Source of the DNA: CBDBND01 sp965207985
GTDB taxonomy: Bacteria > Pseudomonadota > Alphaproteobacteria > Rhodospirillales > Rhodospirillaceae
Length of the DNA stretch: 64,000 bases
Direction of reading: 5' to 3'
NCBI GenBank assembly: GCA_965207985.1
Contig: CBDBND010000031.1
Location: forward strand, 1-64,000
How positions within the stretch are numbered: position 1 is the first letter of the stretch; the number at the start of each line of letters is the position of its first letter. Shown piece after piece: positions 17,137 to 25,590 of the stretch. The position numbers were made by a program, and so were the translations under genes. The notes beneath the pieces are model-generated. The model did not search any database. It worked only from the letters and a program-made list of their open reading frames with translations, and had not been told where the DNA came from.

Positions 17137-17970
17137 CTAGCCTGCGCCCGTCGTCAGCAGCTTGTGCAGCACCTCCACCGTCTCTTTCGGTTTGGAGATC
17201 ATGCAATAGGTGCTGCCCGCACCCTCGACCACGCCGACGGTTGTGTCAGGGTTCAAGGTAAGAAAATCGGTGGTCAGTTTGTCGAAACTGGCGGATTTTT
17301 TGTTTTCCATTTCGTTCAAGGCGCTGTCGTTGCCCAAAAGGAGATACACCGGCATCTGCAGGCCTGGAATATCACCGGTGAGATCCACGTTTGAGAGCGC
17401 ATCTAGGGTGTTGCGCAACGTGGTCAAGTTGATGTTGGCTTCGTACTTATCGCCGGACCACACCTCGTACTCGATCTGCTGCGGTGTGTACTGCATAGCT
17501 TTGGGTAAAACGGAACCGGCAAAGATGCGCGACAAAGCGCGCGGGCTGAACATGCGGCAGATGGCGTCCACTGCATCAAACAGATCCTTCCAATAGCGGT
17601 CGGCCTTGTACCAAGGATAAGTGACCAGCGCCTTGACCCGGTCCGGATACTTGGCGGCGAAGCGGATGCCGATGACAGAACTGGTGGATGTCGCCCAGAT
17701 GTTGGTCTTTTCAACACCCGCGTCGTCCAGGCAGGCACGCATGTCCTCGACCCAATCTTCAATGGTATAGGGCCGCACCAGTGTCCAACTTGAATGTCCG
17801 GAACCCCGGTAATTCCAGTTGATGGTCTGGTAGCCGCAGCCGTGAAGATGGGGCAGGCAGATCTCGAACTGATCGTGCAGCAGAGCGAATCCGCCGATCA
17901 GCGTTAGAGGCTCGCCTGATCCCTGCACGTCATACCAAAGGGTGTGGCCGTCGTGGGCGACTTCGCTCAT
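17137..17970 (-). CDS. Alpha/beta-hydrolase fold protein with atypical catalytic residues
   Basis: 277 residues from ATG 17970 (an upstream in-frame ATG at 18003 adds 11 residues). The fold is clear: 'DGHTLWYDVQGSGEPLTLIGG' (HG-type strand and oxyanion turn), 'GYQTINWNYRGSGHSSWT', then the elbow 'NIWATSTSSVIGIRFAAKYP'. A normal elbow is G-x-S-x-G; here it is A-T-S-T-S. Acid candidate: 'LLLGNDSALNE'. Where the catalytic His normally follows ('GAGH'), the sequence reads 'EGAGSTYCMISKP'. The His is therefore replaced, and classical hydrolysis is doubtful; a lyase-like, binding or degenerate role is possible. Confidence 0.75.
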   Translation of the reverse strand: MSEVAHDGHTLWYDVQGSGEPLTLIGGFALLHDQFEICLPHLHGCGYQTINWNYRGSGHSSWTLVRPYTIEDWVEDMRACLDDAGVEKTNIWATSTSSVIGIRFAAKYPDRVKALVTYPWYKADRYWKDLFDAVDAICRMFSPRALSRIFAGSVLPKAMQYTPQQIEYEVWSGDKYEANINLTTLRNTLDALSNVDLTGDIPGLQMPVYLLLGNDSALNEMENKKSASFDKLTTDFLTLNPDTTVGVVEGAGSTYCMISKPKETVEVLHKLLTTGAG

Positions 17971-18069
17971 GCCTGCGTTCCGCTGTTCAAGTTGTCCATA
18001 CATTCAGTCTAGGACAACCGCTGGCACAGCGGCAGGGGGTAACGGCCTAGCGGTCAGGGCGAAGCCCTG

Positions 18070-18525
18070 CTAACCGAACTCCTGCACGTAGGTTTTCTTG
18101 AGCACGTCAAAGCCCGCCTTTTCATACAAGCGCGCGGCGACGATGTTAAAGGCGTAACTGTCGAGCATGATGCCGGTGGCGGAGCGGTCTTCCGCCCAAC
18201 GCCGCGCGCGGGCCAGCAAGGCGCGGCCGATACCCCGCCGCCGGTGACTCTCCTTCACCACGATAAGATCGATACGCGCCACGGTATTGGCCTCGTGTGC
18301 ACGTCCTTCTTCGCGCCGCATCATCCGCACTTCCACCAGCCCGACGATGGCGCGGCAATGCTCGGTCTCTTCCACGGCAAAATCGAGCAAGCGGTCCGGG
18401 TATTGCAGGCAGGCCAAATAATCCTGCTCATCTGGCTTGGCCTGCTCCGGTGCTTTGATCAGCTCCGGCATTTCGTCGTGATGGACGGTATCCGCCTCTG
18501 CCACGTATTTGTTTACGCCCGGCAA
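18070..18525 (-). CDS. GNAT-family N-acetyltransferase
   Basis: 151 residues from 18525, or 133 from the in-frame ATG at 18471 ('MPELIKAPEQ'), which I prefer. The later part shows the GNAT core: 'NTVARIDLIVVKESHRRRGIGRALLARARRWAED', with the acetyl-CoA pyrophosphate-binding R/Q-x-x-G-x-G/A loop in 'HRRRGIGRALL'. 'IMLDSYAFNIVAARLYEKAGF' is the C-terminal V-shaped strand and Tyr. The substrate is unknown. Its 5' end overlaps the start of a citE-like fragment on the other strand by 17 bases, which is unusual. The first ~18 residues may belong to that junction rather than to the enzyme. Confidence 0.75.
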   Translation of the reverse strand: MPGVNKYVAEADTVHHDEMPELIKAPEQAKPDEQDYLACLQYPDRLLDFAVEETEHCRAIVGLVEVRMMRREEGRAHEANTVARIDLIVVKESHRRRGIGRALLARARRWAEDRSATGIMLDSYAFNIVAARLYEKAGFDVLKKTYVQEFG

Positions 18526-18727
18526 TCACGCACGGCGCGTTGAGAAGGCGCTCCAGCTGAACGCGGACGTGGTGATTCTCGATCTTGAGGATGCGGTTGC
18601 CATAGCCGAAAAGATCGCCACCCGCGACATCATCAATGACGTGCTGACACGCCCGCGCACCGGTGCGGCCTATGTGCGCGTCAACGCCTTCGACACCGAG
18701 TACTGCTACGGTGGCCATGATCTGTAA
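18509..18727 (+). pseudogene. CitE-like (HpcH/HpaI) lyase, N-terminal fragment
   Basis: Reads 'FTPGNHARRVEKALQLNADV' then 'ILDLEDAVAIAEK' and 'YVRVNAFDTEYCYG'. These are the first beta-alpha units of a citrate-lyase-beta/malyl-CoA-lyase barrel: the 'LDLEDAV' Asp/Glu and the Arg of 'VRVN' contribute to Mg and CoA-ester binding. It breaks after 'EYCYG' at about 18712 and ends at a TAA (18725-18727) in foreign sequence. The expected continuation '(DLVA)VVSSNLDGIVLPKLESA' is found on the minus strand starting at 37848. A normal ATG start is not visible; TTG 18509 is the first usable codon after a stop at 18479. Confidence 0.85.
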
Positions 18728-19631
18728 GGAGCTGATCGGCGCTTACGCAACAAGTCAGGTGACACCGCTGGTCAAAGAAAAACTGATTATTCTTTGTGAA
18801 ATTCTGAAAGACGCGAAAACAACAGCTCACCAAATTGATCTCGAAGATGTTGCCACTCTTTGTTCAACGTTGGGTGGGCGAGTTTTCGACTTTGCCAATC
18901 GCTACACCCAACCCACCGAGCAGGACATCGATCTTATCCGAGGCTTAGGCGAGCAAGTTGGCGTGGCTGCCAAAACGGGCACTGCTATTGAGGGCGTTAT
19001 TGCCGAGGAAGAAGAGCGTGATCTGAGCTGCCCTGATCTCGAGGAACCTGCTCTTGAGATTCAATCTATGACCAAAGGCCAGACACTGTTTAAGGACGGG
19101 GATCCGGCAATCGCCGCATACGTGGTCGCTGCGGGATGCGTTGGCATCATTAGAAAAATCGACGGCAAAAACGTGCCAGTGGCCCGCATCCGCAAAGGGG
19201 AGTTTTTTGGCGAAATGGCCATTCTTGATGGTTCTCCGAGACGGGCAACGGCGGTTGCGTTGGAGGACACCACGTTGTCTTTGGTATCAAAGGAACATCT
19301 GGAAGAAAAGATGGAAGCGTCCGACAAGTTGATACAATCGCTTCTTAAGACATCCATATACAGTCTGCGGACAGCCCACGAGAATTACTCACAAAAGGCA
19401 CGCAGTTTACAGGATATTCTGAGTACCATAGGAGTATCGTGGCACATTCTTGGGCGTTTTGTTGACCGGCTTAAAATTGGTGAAGAAGAAAAGGACGTCG
19501 GCGAACTCTTGAAGTCGTTCGACGCAAAATATGCGGAGATTGTCACTGCCTGCGCCCCTGCCATCGCGAAGGACAGGCGTGAGGATCAGGTTCTAACCGA
19601 GGAAGAAGTAGACTCCGTTAAAGAAAAATAG
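18717..19631 (+). pseudogene. cNMP-binding regulator, C-terminal part (separated from its receiver domain)
   Basis: About 304 residues. A helical region ('CKELIGAYATSQVTPLVKEK' onward) is followed at ~120-220 by a cyclic-nucleotide-binding beta-roll: 'TKGQTLFKDGDPAIAAYVVAAGCVGI' and the phosphate-binding cassette 'RKGEFFGEMAILDGSPRRATAVAL', which keeps G-E-x-A and P-R-R-A. A coiled, acidic C-terminus ends 'EEEVDSVKEK'. The ATG at 18717 lies at a rearrangement point. The natural N-terminal part appears to be the receiver-like gene at 37850-38462, which joins in frame through the shared TGATCT. A truncated protein could still be made from this ATG, but has no obvious ribosome site. Confidence 0.8.
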
Positions 19632-19676
19632 ACGTTCAGAATTGATACTCGGCTAGGACAAAAAAAGGAAAGATAA

Positions 19677-19888
19677 TTGCAAAAGAAGGAGAAACTTGGA
19701 CACGAACGCCTCAATGTGCTTGTCATTGAAGACAACGAGCACATGCTGGACATTTTGTTGAAGGCCCTGCGGCGAATTGGGTTCGAGCGGCTGATTCGAG
19801 CAAAAAACGGCAAGGAAGCCATCGAGCATCTCAAGATGACCCATCCGAACGTGGGAGCGGCACCGCCAATCGACATTATCGTCGGGAT
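19677..19888 (+). pseudogene. Response regulator receiver, N-terminal fragment
   Basis: From TTG 19677 (after AAAAAAGGAAAG) the frame reads 'LNVLVIEDNEHMLDILLKAL' and 'LIRAKNGKEAIEHLKMTHP'. This is the first strand, the acidic pair and helices of a receiver domain. It breaks at 'PPIDIIV', one or two residues before the expected phospho-acceptor Asp. From there the DNA is antisense to a btuF-like gene. It sits 45 bases downstream of the cNMP-binding gene on the same strand, so both formed one regulatory operon before the break. Confidence 0.78.
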
Positions 19889-20132
19889 CAAGAGCGATGG
19901 CCTCTTCAGCCTGGCCGCGGTTCAAGACAAGCCCATCGGTCAAGTGCGCCATGGGAGATTCTGCCGGATTGGCGGTGAGGAAACTCACGGAGAGCACCGT
20001 GCCTGGCTCCGCCAGCTGCAAGACCATCTGGTCCGCACACAAATTCATGGAGACGATGCGGCGCGGGGTGTCGGCCAGCGCCATTCCACTGGACAACACG
20101 CACGCCACAATCATCAGACGCAGAACGATCAT
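19882..20132 (-). pseudogene. BtuF-like cobalamin-binding ABC substrate-binding protein, N-terminal fragment
   Basis: Begins 'MIVLRLMIVACVLSSGMALA', a signal peptide, then 'DTPRRIVSMNLCADQMVLQL' and 'GLVLNRGQAEEAIALDPD'. This is the start of class III periplasmic binding proteins for corrinoids and siderophores ('RIVSLNLCADQ.L..L' is typical of alphaproteobacterial BtuF). It lies 7 bases after the btuB stop on the same strand, so it belongs to the riboswitch-controlled unit. It is cut at 'ALDPD', where the DNA switches to the opposite-strand receiver fragment. About 200 residues are missing. An in-frame ATG at 20174 inside btuB is an alternative start. Confidence 0.75.
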
Positions 20133-20139
20133 ACCCGCA

Positions 20140-22074
20140 TCATCCTCCAGGCAATCCAATTCGAATTCCGGCATAAACGCCAATCCCTGGCGACGCAAAC
20201 CCAAACACTTCCTGATACGTCTCGTCGAACAGATTCTCCACGCGGCCAATTACTTGGACGGCGTCTGACACTGCATAAGACGCAGCGAGCGACCCAAAGA
20301 CATAGTCATCGAGTGTGACGACTGATTCAGGAGTGGCAAAAATAAACTCGCTATCCTGCATGGCGCCGTTGTAGTTGAGACCTAAATCGATAACCGCCCG
20401 CTCATCAAGGAACCGGTAAGTCACGTTGACACTGCCTTGATGCTTTGGCCTGCGCAGTTCGCGTTGACCGTTATCATCTTTAGAGTCGATGTGGGAATAC
20501 GCTGCCGCTAAGGACACACCGTCAGTTGCGTCAAAACGGAACGACAGTTCCAAGCCATCTCGCGTGCTTGTACCAACCCCGTTGGCAACCGTGAACGGAA
20601 AGACGGAGAAGTCTGTGAAAATTTCATTTTTCAAGTTGGAGTCAAAGTACGTCGCTGCCGCTAAACCCCGTCCATTGGCAAAAGCATAGTCCAAACCGAT
20701 ATCCCACCCCCGGGACGTTTCCGGTTGAAGGTCGGGGTTGCCAATAAAGAAATTGGGATTGAACCCAAACAGCTCAAAAAAGCTTGGTTGGGCTACGCCC
20801 GTGCCATAGCTGCTGCGGACTTTGATGTCCGTGTCCGGCACGGCCCATGCGGCTGTAAATCGGTAGGTGGTTTCATTGGCAAAACGCTGGTGATCATCGA
20901 ACCGGACCGACGCGCCAAGGAAAACCGAGTCTTCAATACCAAGGCGATACTGAAGAGTGCCTGACCACTGGTGGCCGGTCTGTCGCTGGTTTTCCGGCCC
21001 ACCGCCCGCACTGAAGTTCTCGTACGTGAGATCTTCGTACTTCACCAAGGTACTGACAGCGTGACCGGGGGAGTCGCCAGACTCAAACGAGGCATCGGTT
21101 TGATATTCGATATCCCATTTCCGTCCCTCCGAACCAAAATCGAATACGCCTCCGTTCAGAGATTTGTTATCGCTATCGGTCAGAGCCACCGCGAGTTGAT
21201 GAGTCCATTGACCACCCATCAGTTCAAGCCGTCCGGCACCACGGGCATACAGACGTTCAGACTCCCGTGTGGTATCGGCATCGATAACCAAACCCTGTGT
21301 GGGAGAAAGAAAGTCGAAGTCCTGCGTGTCTTCTCCCGCCGTTGCATCGACATAACGAACAGACGCCGTGACAGACAAAGTGTCTGAGACGTCCAGCACA
21401 CCACTAAAGGTGGCAGTCAGATTGTCGTATCCGTCGCGCTCCGTGCCGGTGGGCGACGCCGAAATACCACGGACGTCGGTGTAAGCAATCCCAGCCCTAA
21501 TCCTGCCAGACTCACCTGTTGTTCCAGCACGAGCACTGCCGAGGAACGTGCCGAACGACCCTCCTTCGAGCAGACCTTCGGTCCATGACCCCTCATAAGG
21601 AACATCAGGACCGGTCTGGATGTTGATGACGCCACCGATGGCGTCCGACCCCCACAGCGCACTTTGCGGTCCGCGCAATACTTCCACTTGAGACACGCCG
21701 CCGGACAACAGATGGGCGAACTCAAATTCGCCAGCGTTAAAGGGATCCCCCACTTCAATACCATCGATCACGACGAGGGTGTGGTTGGCTTCCGCCCCGC
21801 GTAAACGCACTTGGGTAAAGGCGCCGGCTGGTCCCGAGCGATTGACGGCCAGGCCTGGAACGTCTCGCAGGAGATCACTCAAAAAAGGCTGCTGGCGATT
21901 GACGATGTCGTCACCACGCAGCACGTCTACAGCACTGCCTACTTCAAGGCGCGGTTGGGCCGAGCGGCTCGCGGTAACGATGATTTCTTCCTGGATATTT
22001 AGAGGGTTTTGAACCGGCTGCGCCACGGCTGATGTAGCCAGCAGCGGTGCGGCGATAAAGAGTCTTCGAGTCAT
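20140..22074 (-). CDS. btuB: TonB-dependent vitamin B12 receptor
   Basis: 644 residues from ATG 22074, with a signal peptide ('MTRRLFIAAPLLATSAVAQP'). The TonB box is likely 'EEIIVTASRS'. The plug domain includes 'LRDVPGLAVNRSGPAGAFTQVRLRGAEANHTLVVIDGIEV' and 'VEVLRGPQSALWGSDAIGGVINIQT', all standard for BtuB-class receptors. A 22-strand barrel follows, ending 'GVYAGIRIGLPGG'. The terminal residue is not aromatic, a small oddity. A cobalamin riboswitch precedes the gene on the same strand and a truncated btuF follows. Role: uptake of cobalamin across the outer membrane, powered by TonB. Confidence 0.92.
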   Translation of the reverse strand: MTRRLFIAAPLLATSAVAQPVQNPLNIQEEIIVTASRSAQPRLEVGSAVDVLRGDDIVNRQQPFLSDLLRDVPGLAVNRSGPAGAFTQVRLRGAEANHTLVVIDGIEVGDPFNAGEFEFAHLLSGGVSQVEVLRGPQSALWGSDAIGGVINIQTGPDVPYEGSWTEGLLEGGSFGTFLGSARAGTTGESGRIRAGIAYTDVRGISASPTGTERDGYDNLTATFSGVLDVSDTLSVTASVRYVDATAGEDTQDFDFLSPTQGLVIDADTTRESERLYARGAGRLELMGGQWTHQLAVALTDSDNKSLNGGVFDFGSEGRKWDIEYQTDASFESGDSPGHAVSTLVKYEDLTYENFSAGGGPENQRQTGHQWSGTLQYRLGIEDSVFLGASVRFDDHQRFANETTYRFTAAWAVPDTDIKVRSSYGTGVAQPSFFELFGFNPNFFIGNPDLQPETSRGWDIGLDYAFANGRGLAAATYFDSNLKNEIFTDFSVFPFTVANGVGTSTRDGLELSFRFDATDGVSLAAAYSHIDSKDDNGQRELRRPKHQGSVNVTYRFLDERAVIDLGLNYNGAMQDSEFIFATPESVVTLDDYVFGSLAASYAVSDAVQVIGRVENLFDETYQEVFGFASPGIGVYAGIRIGLPGG

Positions 22075-22235
22075 ATCGGTCTCCGTTTCGGTGTTACGCC
22101 ACGGGCGCCGCCGAAAACGGAAGACAAATCGGGAAGGAGACTCCGAGTCAGGTCCGCACCGGCCGCACCACAATCAGCGCGTCACCGCTACGGATGGCCG
22201 CTCCACAGGAACACCCCGCCCCATGGAAAGGTGAC

Positions 22236-22402
22236 GCTGTGACGGCAGGTCTCCTGACTTGCGGGTCTTTGCACCTCCACCGGCCTTCCCAGGGCTTTAC
22301 CCCAGTGGCGTTTTGGTGGAGGGCTCGCCGCTTACAGTTGCGGGGGCAGTTCCGGCTTCACACCGGATTCCCTCTTGGTCCGCGTTTTCTCTGAAAACAC
22401 GA
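22236..22402 (-). promoter_or_regulatory. Cobalamin riboswitch
   Basis: On the minus strand the order is: a GGGAATCCGGTG-type P3 entry near 22375, GAAGCCGGAACTGCC, CCGCAACTGTAAGCGG (22329-22345 region), the B12-box core GCCACTGG, GGGAAGGC, and a closing segment GTCAGGAGACCTGCC near 22240. This matches the conserved core of adenosylcobalamin riboswitches. It lies 160-330 bases upstream of btuB in the right orientation. When bound it would repress btuB/btuF. The exact ends are approximate. Confidence 0.92.
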
Positions 22403-22490
22403 ACACACCATCACTGGGGGTATTGGTACTGCCGGGGCTTCGGCACTGTCAAGCTGGCCGCGTGCAACGAAGCAAAGTTAAGCTGTGGCC

Positions 22491-23471
22491 ATGACATTAC
22501 TGCCTGTTGCCGATGACGTTTATGCCGCGGCCGATCGTTTGTCCGACCACGTGGTGCGTACACCGCTGCTGCGTTGTGAAGCGTTGGATCAGCGCACCGG
22601 TGGAACGGTCCTCTTAAAAGCGGAGTGCCTGCAACGGACAGGCTCGTTCAAAATCCGTGGCGCGACAAACAGGCTGTTGCAGTTGTCGGATGACGAAAAA
22701 GAGAAAGGCGTGGTCGCCTGGTCTTCCGGCAATCATGCCCAAGGCGTTGCCGCCGCCGCACAACTGTTAAGCATCTCCGCTAAAATCGTCATGCCCACGG
22801 ACGCGCCCAAAATAAAAATCGAAGGCACCAAGGCTTTTGGTGCGGAGATCGTCTTCTATGACCGCGCGACCGAAGACCGGGAAGCCATTGGCCGGCGCAT
22901 CGCCAAGGACGAAGGCCGCGTCTTGGTGCCCTCCTATGATGACCCTTTCATCATCTGCGGCCAGGGCACCGTCGGCGTTGAACTTGCGCAGCAGACAAAC
23001 GAGCTTGGTCTAAAGCTCGATGATGTTCTGGTGCCCGTGTCGGGCGGTGGTTTGATCGCCGGTGTTGGTCTTGCGGTGAAGTACGTTTTTCCGGACGCAA
23101 ACATATATACCGTTGAACCGGAAGGCTTTGACGATCATCGCCGGTCCTTGGATACGGGACAGCGTCAAACCAATACAAGTCAGGCTGGATCCCTATGCGA
23201 CGCGCTCTTAGCCCCGACACCGGGTGAGCTGACCTGGGCGATAAATAGAAACCAGCTCGCTGGAGGTTATACGGTGAATGAAACCGACGTTCTCGCAGCC
23301 ATGGCCTTTGCCCGCAAACACATAAACGTGAAATTAGAACCCGGTGGGGCCGCCGCCTTGGCCGCGGTCTTGAACGGAATGCACCGGACAAATAAACGAT
23401 GTGTTGCCGTGGTTCTTTCCGGCGGCAACGTGGACGAAGAGACCTTCAACCGCGCATTGTCGGCACCCTAA
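22491..23471 (+). CDS. PLP-dependent threonine/serine (hydroxyaspartate) dehydratase family
   Basis: About 326 residues, fold-type II PLP enzyme. The Schiff-base Lys is in 'QRTGSFKIRGATN', the substrate loop is 'WSSGNHAQGVAAAA', the phosphate-binding Gly loop is 'VPVSGGGLIAGVGLAV' and the pyridine-N contact is 'VVLSGGNVD'. The length lacks the regulatory ACT domain of biosynthetic IlvA. That fits catabolic threonine dehydratase, serine racemase or threo-3-hydroxyaspartate ammonia-lyase; these cannot be separated by eye. GTG 22485 is an alternative start. The gene heads a same-strand run with the two MDR reductases and the FGE-fold gene, with gaps of 79, 21 and 30 bases. Divergent from btuB. 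Confidence 0.85.
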   Translation: MTLLPVADDVYAAADRLSDHVVRTPLLRCEALDQRTGGTVLLKAECLQRTGSFKIRGATNRLLQLSDDEKEKGVVAWSSGNHAQGVAAAAQLLSISAKIVMPTDAPKIKIEGTKAFGAEIVFYDRATEDREAIGRRIAKDEGRVLVPSYDDPFIICGQGTVGVELAQQTNELGLKLDDVLVPVSGGGLIAGVGLAVKYVFPDANIYTVEPEGFDDHRRSLDTGQRQTNTSQAGSLCDALLAPTPGELTWAINRNQLAGGYTVNETDVLAAMAFARKHINVKLEPGGAAALAAVLNGMHRTNKRCVAVVLSGGNVDEETFNRALSAP

Positions 23472-23550
23472 CGAGCACCCAACAAACGTAATGACATGGC
23501 AGGCCCGGTCCTTTAGACACCGGGGATACCGGTTTGTTACGGGGAACATA

Positions 23551-24549
23551 ATGCGCGCCTTACAACAGGTGGGTCACGGCGATCCCGCTGACGTGGTGAA
23601 ACTGATCGACCTGCCCGACCCCGAACCCGCGGTCGACGAGATCGTCATCGCCATGGAAGCGTCCGGTGTGCATCTCGCCGACATTAAGCGGTTTACAGGA
23701 GAGACCGGATTTACCGAATACGACCTGCCCCGCCAGCCCGGCTACGAAGGCGTTGGGCGAGTGACGGCTGTCGGCTCAGACGTCAAAGACTTCAAGGAAG
23801 GCGACCGGGCTTTCCCCTGGTGGGGGGCGGGCACCTTTGCCGAAAAAGTCTGCGTCAAGGCAGAGACCACGTTGCCTGCCCCGGAGGGGGACCGGGAACA
23901 ACTGGCGCTGATGATGGTCAACGGCATGACGTCTGTGTGTCTGCTGGAAGATTTCGCCGATCTTAGGGAAGGCGATTGGATTCTTCAGAACGGCGCTAAC
24001 TCCAGTTGCGGCCGGTATCTCATCGTCCTTGCCAAGGAACAGGGTATCAAGACCTGCAACGTGGTGCGGCGAGACTCATTGTTCGACGAATTGAATGCCC
24101 TCGGCGCCGACAAATGTATTGTCGATCCCGGCGATGCCGATGAATTGGCGGTGATGGTCAGGGATGCGACGGGCGGTGCTGACGTGCATTTGGGCTTTGA
24201 CCTGGTCGCCGGCGACGCCACCGGCCGCATCGCCCGCTGCCTTGCGTACGGCGGCAAAGTGGTCAACTACGGTTACATCTCGGGTGAACCCTGCCTCATC
24301 CCCTTCCTCGATCTACACCGCAATAACATCACCCTCACGGGCATGAGCACCGGGCGTGGCATGAAAAAACGCAGTCATGATGAAATACGCGAGGCCTATG
24401 CCATGCTGGCGCAAAAAATTGCCGGTGGCGAATTAAAGGCCGCCATCGCCGGTGCCTACCCTCTCGATCAGTATGTTGAGGCTTTTGCCCATGCCCTGCG
24501 CACGGGCGACGAGCGCAAAGGCAAAATCATCCTGTTGCCCAACGACTGA
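23551..24549 (+). CDS. Zinc-independent MDR reductase (enoyl-thioester / quinone reductase-like), copy 1
   Basis: 332 residues from ATG 23551. GroES-like N-terminal half ('QPGYEGVGRVTAVGSDVKDF') without the catalytic zinc ligands. The nucleotide-binding half has 'QNGANSSCGRYLIVLAKEQG', which in the mitochondrial-type 2-enoyl thioester reductases reads 'QN.ANS.VG..vI'. This puts the protein in the ETR/MECR-like branch, which reduces C=C bonds with NADPH. It ends 'GKIILLPND'. It is followed after 21 bases by a clear paralogue on the same strand. A physiological substrate cannot be named. The much longer open frame upstream is not used: the ATG has a GGGGAACA site and aligns with copy 2. Confidence 0.82.
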   Translation: MRALQQVGHGDPADVVKLIDLPDPEPAVDEIVIAMEASGVHLADIKRFTGETGFTEYDLPRQPGYEGVGRVTAVGSDVKDFKEGDRAFPWWGAGTFAEKVCVKAETTLPAPEGDREQLALMMVNGMTSVCLLEDFADLREGDWILQNGANSSCGRYLIVLAKEQGIKTCNVVRRDSLFDELNALGADKCIVDPGDADELAVMVRDATGGADVHLGFDLVAGDATGRIARCLAYGGKVVNYGYISGEPCLIPFLDLHRNNITLTGMSTGRGMKKRSHDEIREAYAMLAQKIAGGELKAAIAGAYPLDQYVEAFAHALRTGDERKGKIILLPND

Positions 24550-24570
24550 GCCGTCTGAAATACTTCGGTC

Positions 24571-25560
24571 ATGAAAGCGTTACAGCAAACCGCCTATGGC
24601 CCGCCGACGGAGGTGGTCCATCTCATTGAGGTGGACGAACCTTCACCTGCGCCCGATGAAATCGTCGTCGAAGTGGAAGCGGCGGCGCTGCATCTGGCCG
24701 ATCTCAAGTTCATCAACGGCGATCCCGGTTTTCGTTGGTTCGACATGCCCCGCTGGCCCGGCCACGAGGGCATCGGCCGGGTGGTCGCCAAGGGCGATCA
24801 GGCGGACGGATTCGAGATCCGTGACCGCGCCTTTCTGCCCACCGGCTGCGGCACCTTCCGCCAAAAGGTGGCAGCCAAGGCGGAGGCCTGCACGCCTGCA
24901 CCGGAGGGCGACGCCATTCAGTTGGCCCTGACCACCCTCAATGCCATGACCGCTTACATTTTGGTGGAGGACATCGCCGCCCCGGGCAAAGACGAATGGA
25001 TCATTCAAAACGGCGCCAACTCCTCCTGCGGCCGTTTTGTTATCGCTTTGGCAAAATTACGCGGTGCCAAGACGGTCAATATCGTCCGCCGTCCCGAACT
25101 GGTCGATGAACTGAAAGCGCTTGGGGCTGATGCGGTGGTGGTGGAAACCGGCGACCCGGACGCCACGGCCAAGCTGGTCAGCGAAGCGAACGGTGGCGCC
25201 AACATCGAGTTCGGCTTCGATTGCGTCGCCGCCACCGGCACGGTGACCATCGCCCGATGCCTCGGAGATTCCGGCACGGTGGTGAACTACGGTTTCATGA
25301 CCGGCAAGAATGCGGAAATGGCCTTCCAGGATCTGTTCGGCAAGAACATCCGTCTGGAAGGGATGAGCATGCGTACTGACCGCACCGCTTGGGAACGCAA
25401 AGAAGTGTTACAGAAACTCGCTGACTTGACCGCCGACGGCACACTCGAAGCTAAAATTGCGGGCACCTTTACCCTCGATCAGGCGCAAGAGGCGTTCACC
25501 CTGCAAGCCAAGACGGGGGAGGAGCGGCAAGGTAAGATCGTCATGCTGCCAAACGGATAA
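24571..25560 (+). CDS. Zinc-independent MDR reductase, copy 2
   Basis: 329 residues from ATG 24571, collinear with copy 1 from first residue ('MKALQQTAYG' versus 'MRALQQVGHG') to last ('GKIVMLPNG'). Shared landmarks include 'VHLADLK/HLADIK', the 'QNGANSSCGRF' cofactor loop and 'FGFDCVAA' for 'LGFDLVAG'. No Cys/His zinc sites. A tandem duplication that has diverged well, so the two probably act on different substrates or different steps. Same operon as the PLP enzyme. Confidence 0.82.
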   Translation: MKALQQTAYGPPTEVVHLIEVDEPSPAPDEIVVEVEAAALHLADLKFINGDPGFRWFDMPRWPGHEGIGRVVAKGDQADGFEIRDRAFLPTGCGTFRQKVAAKAEACTPAPEGDAIQLALTTLNAMTAYILVEDIAAPGKDEWIIQNGANSSCGRFVIALAKLRGAKTVNIVRRPELVDELKALGADAVVVETGDPDATAKLVSEANGGANIEFGFDCVAATGTVTIARCLGDSGTVVNYGFMTGKNAEMAFQDLFGKNIRLEGMSMRTDRTAWERKEVLQKLADLTADGTLEAKIAGTFTLDQAQEAFTLQAKTGEERQGKIVMLPNG

Positions 25561-25590
25561 AAAGTAGGCGCGCACTTTAGGGAGGCTCGT

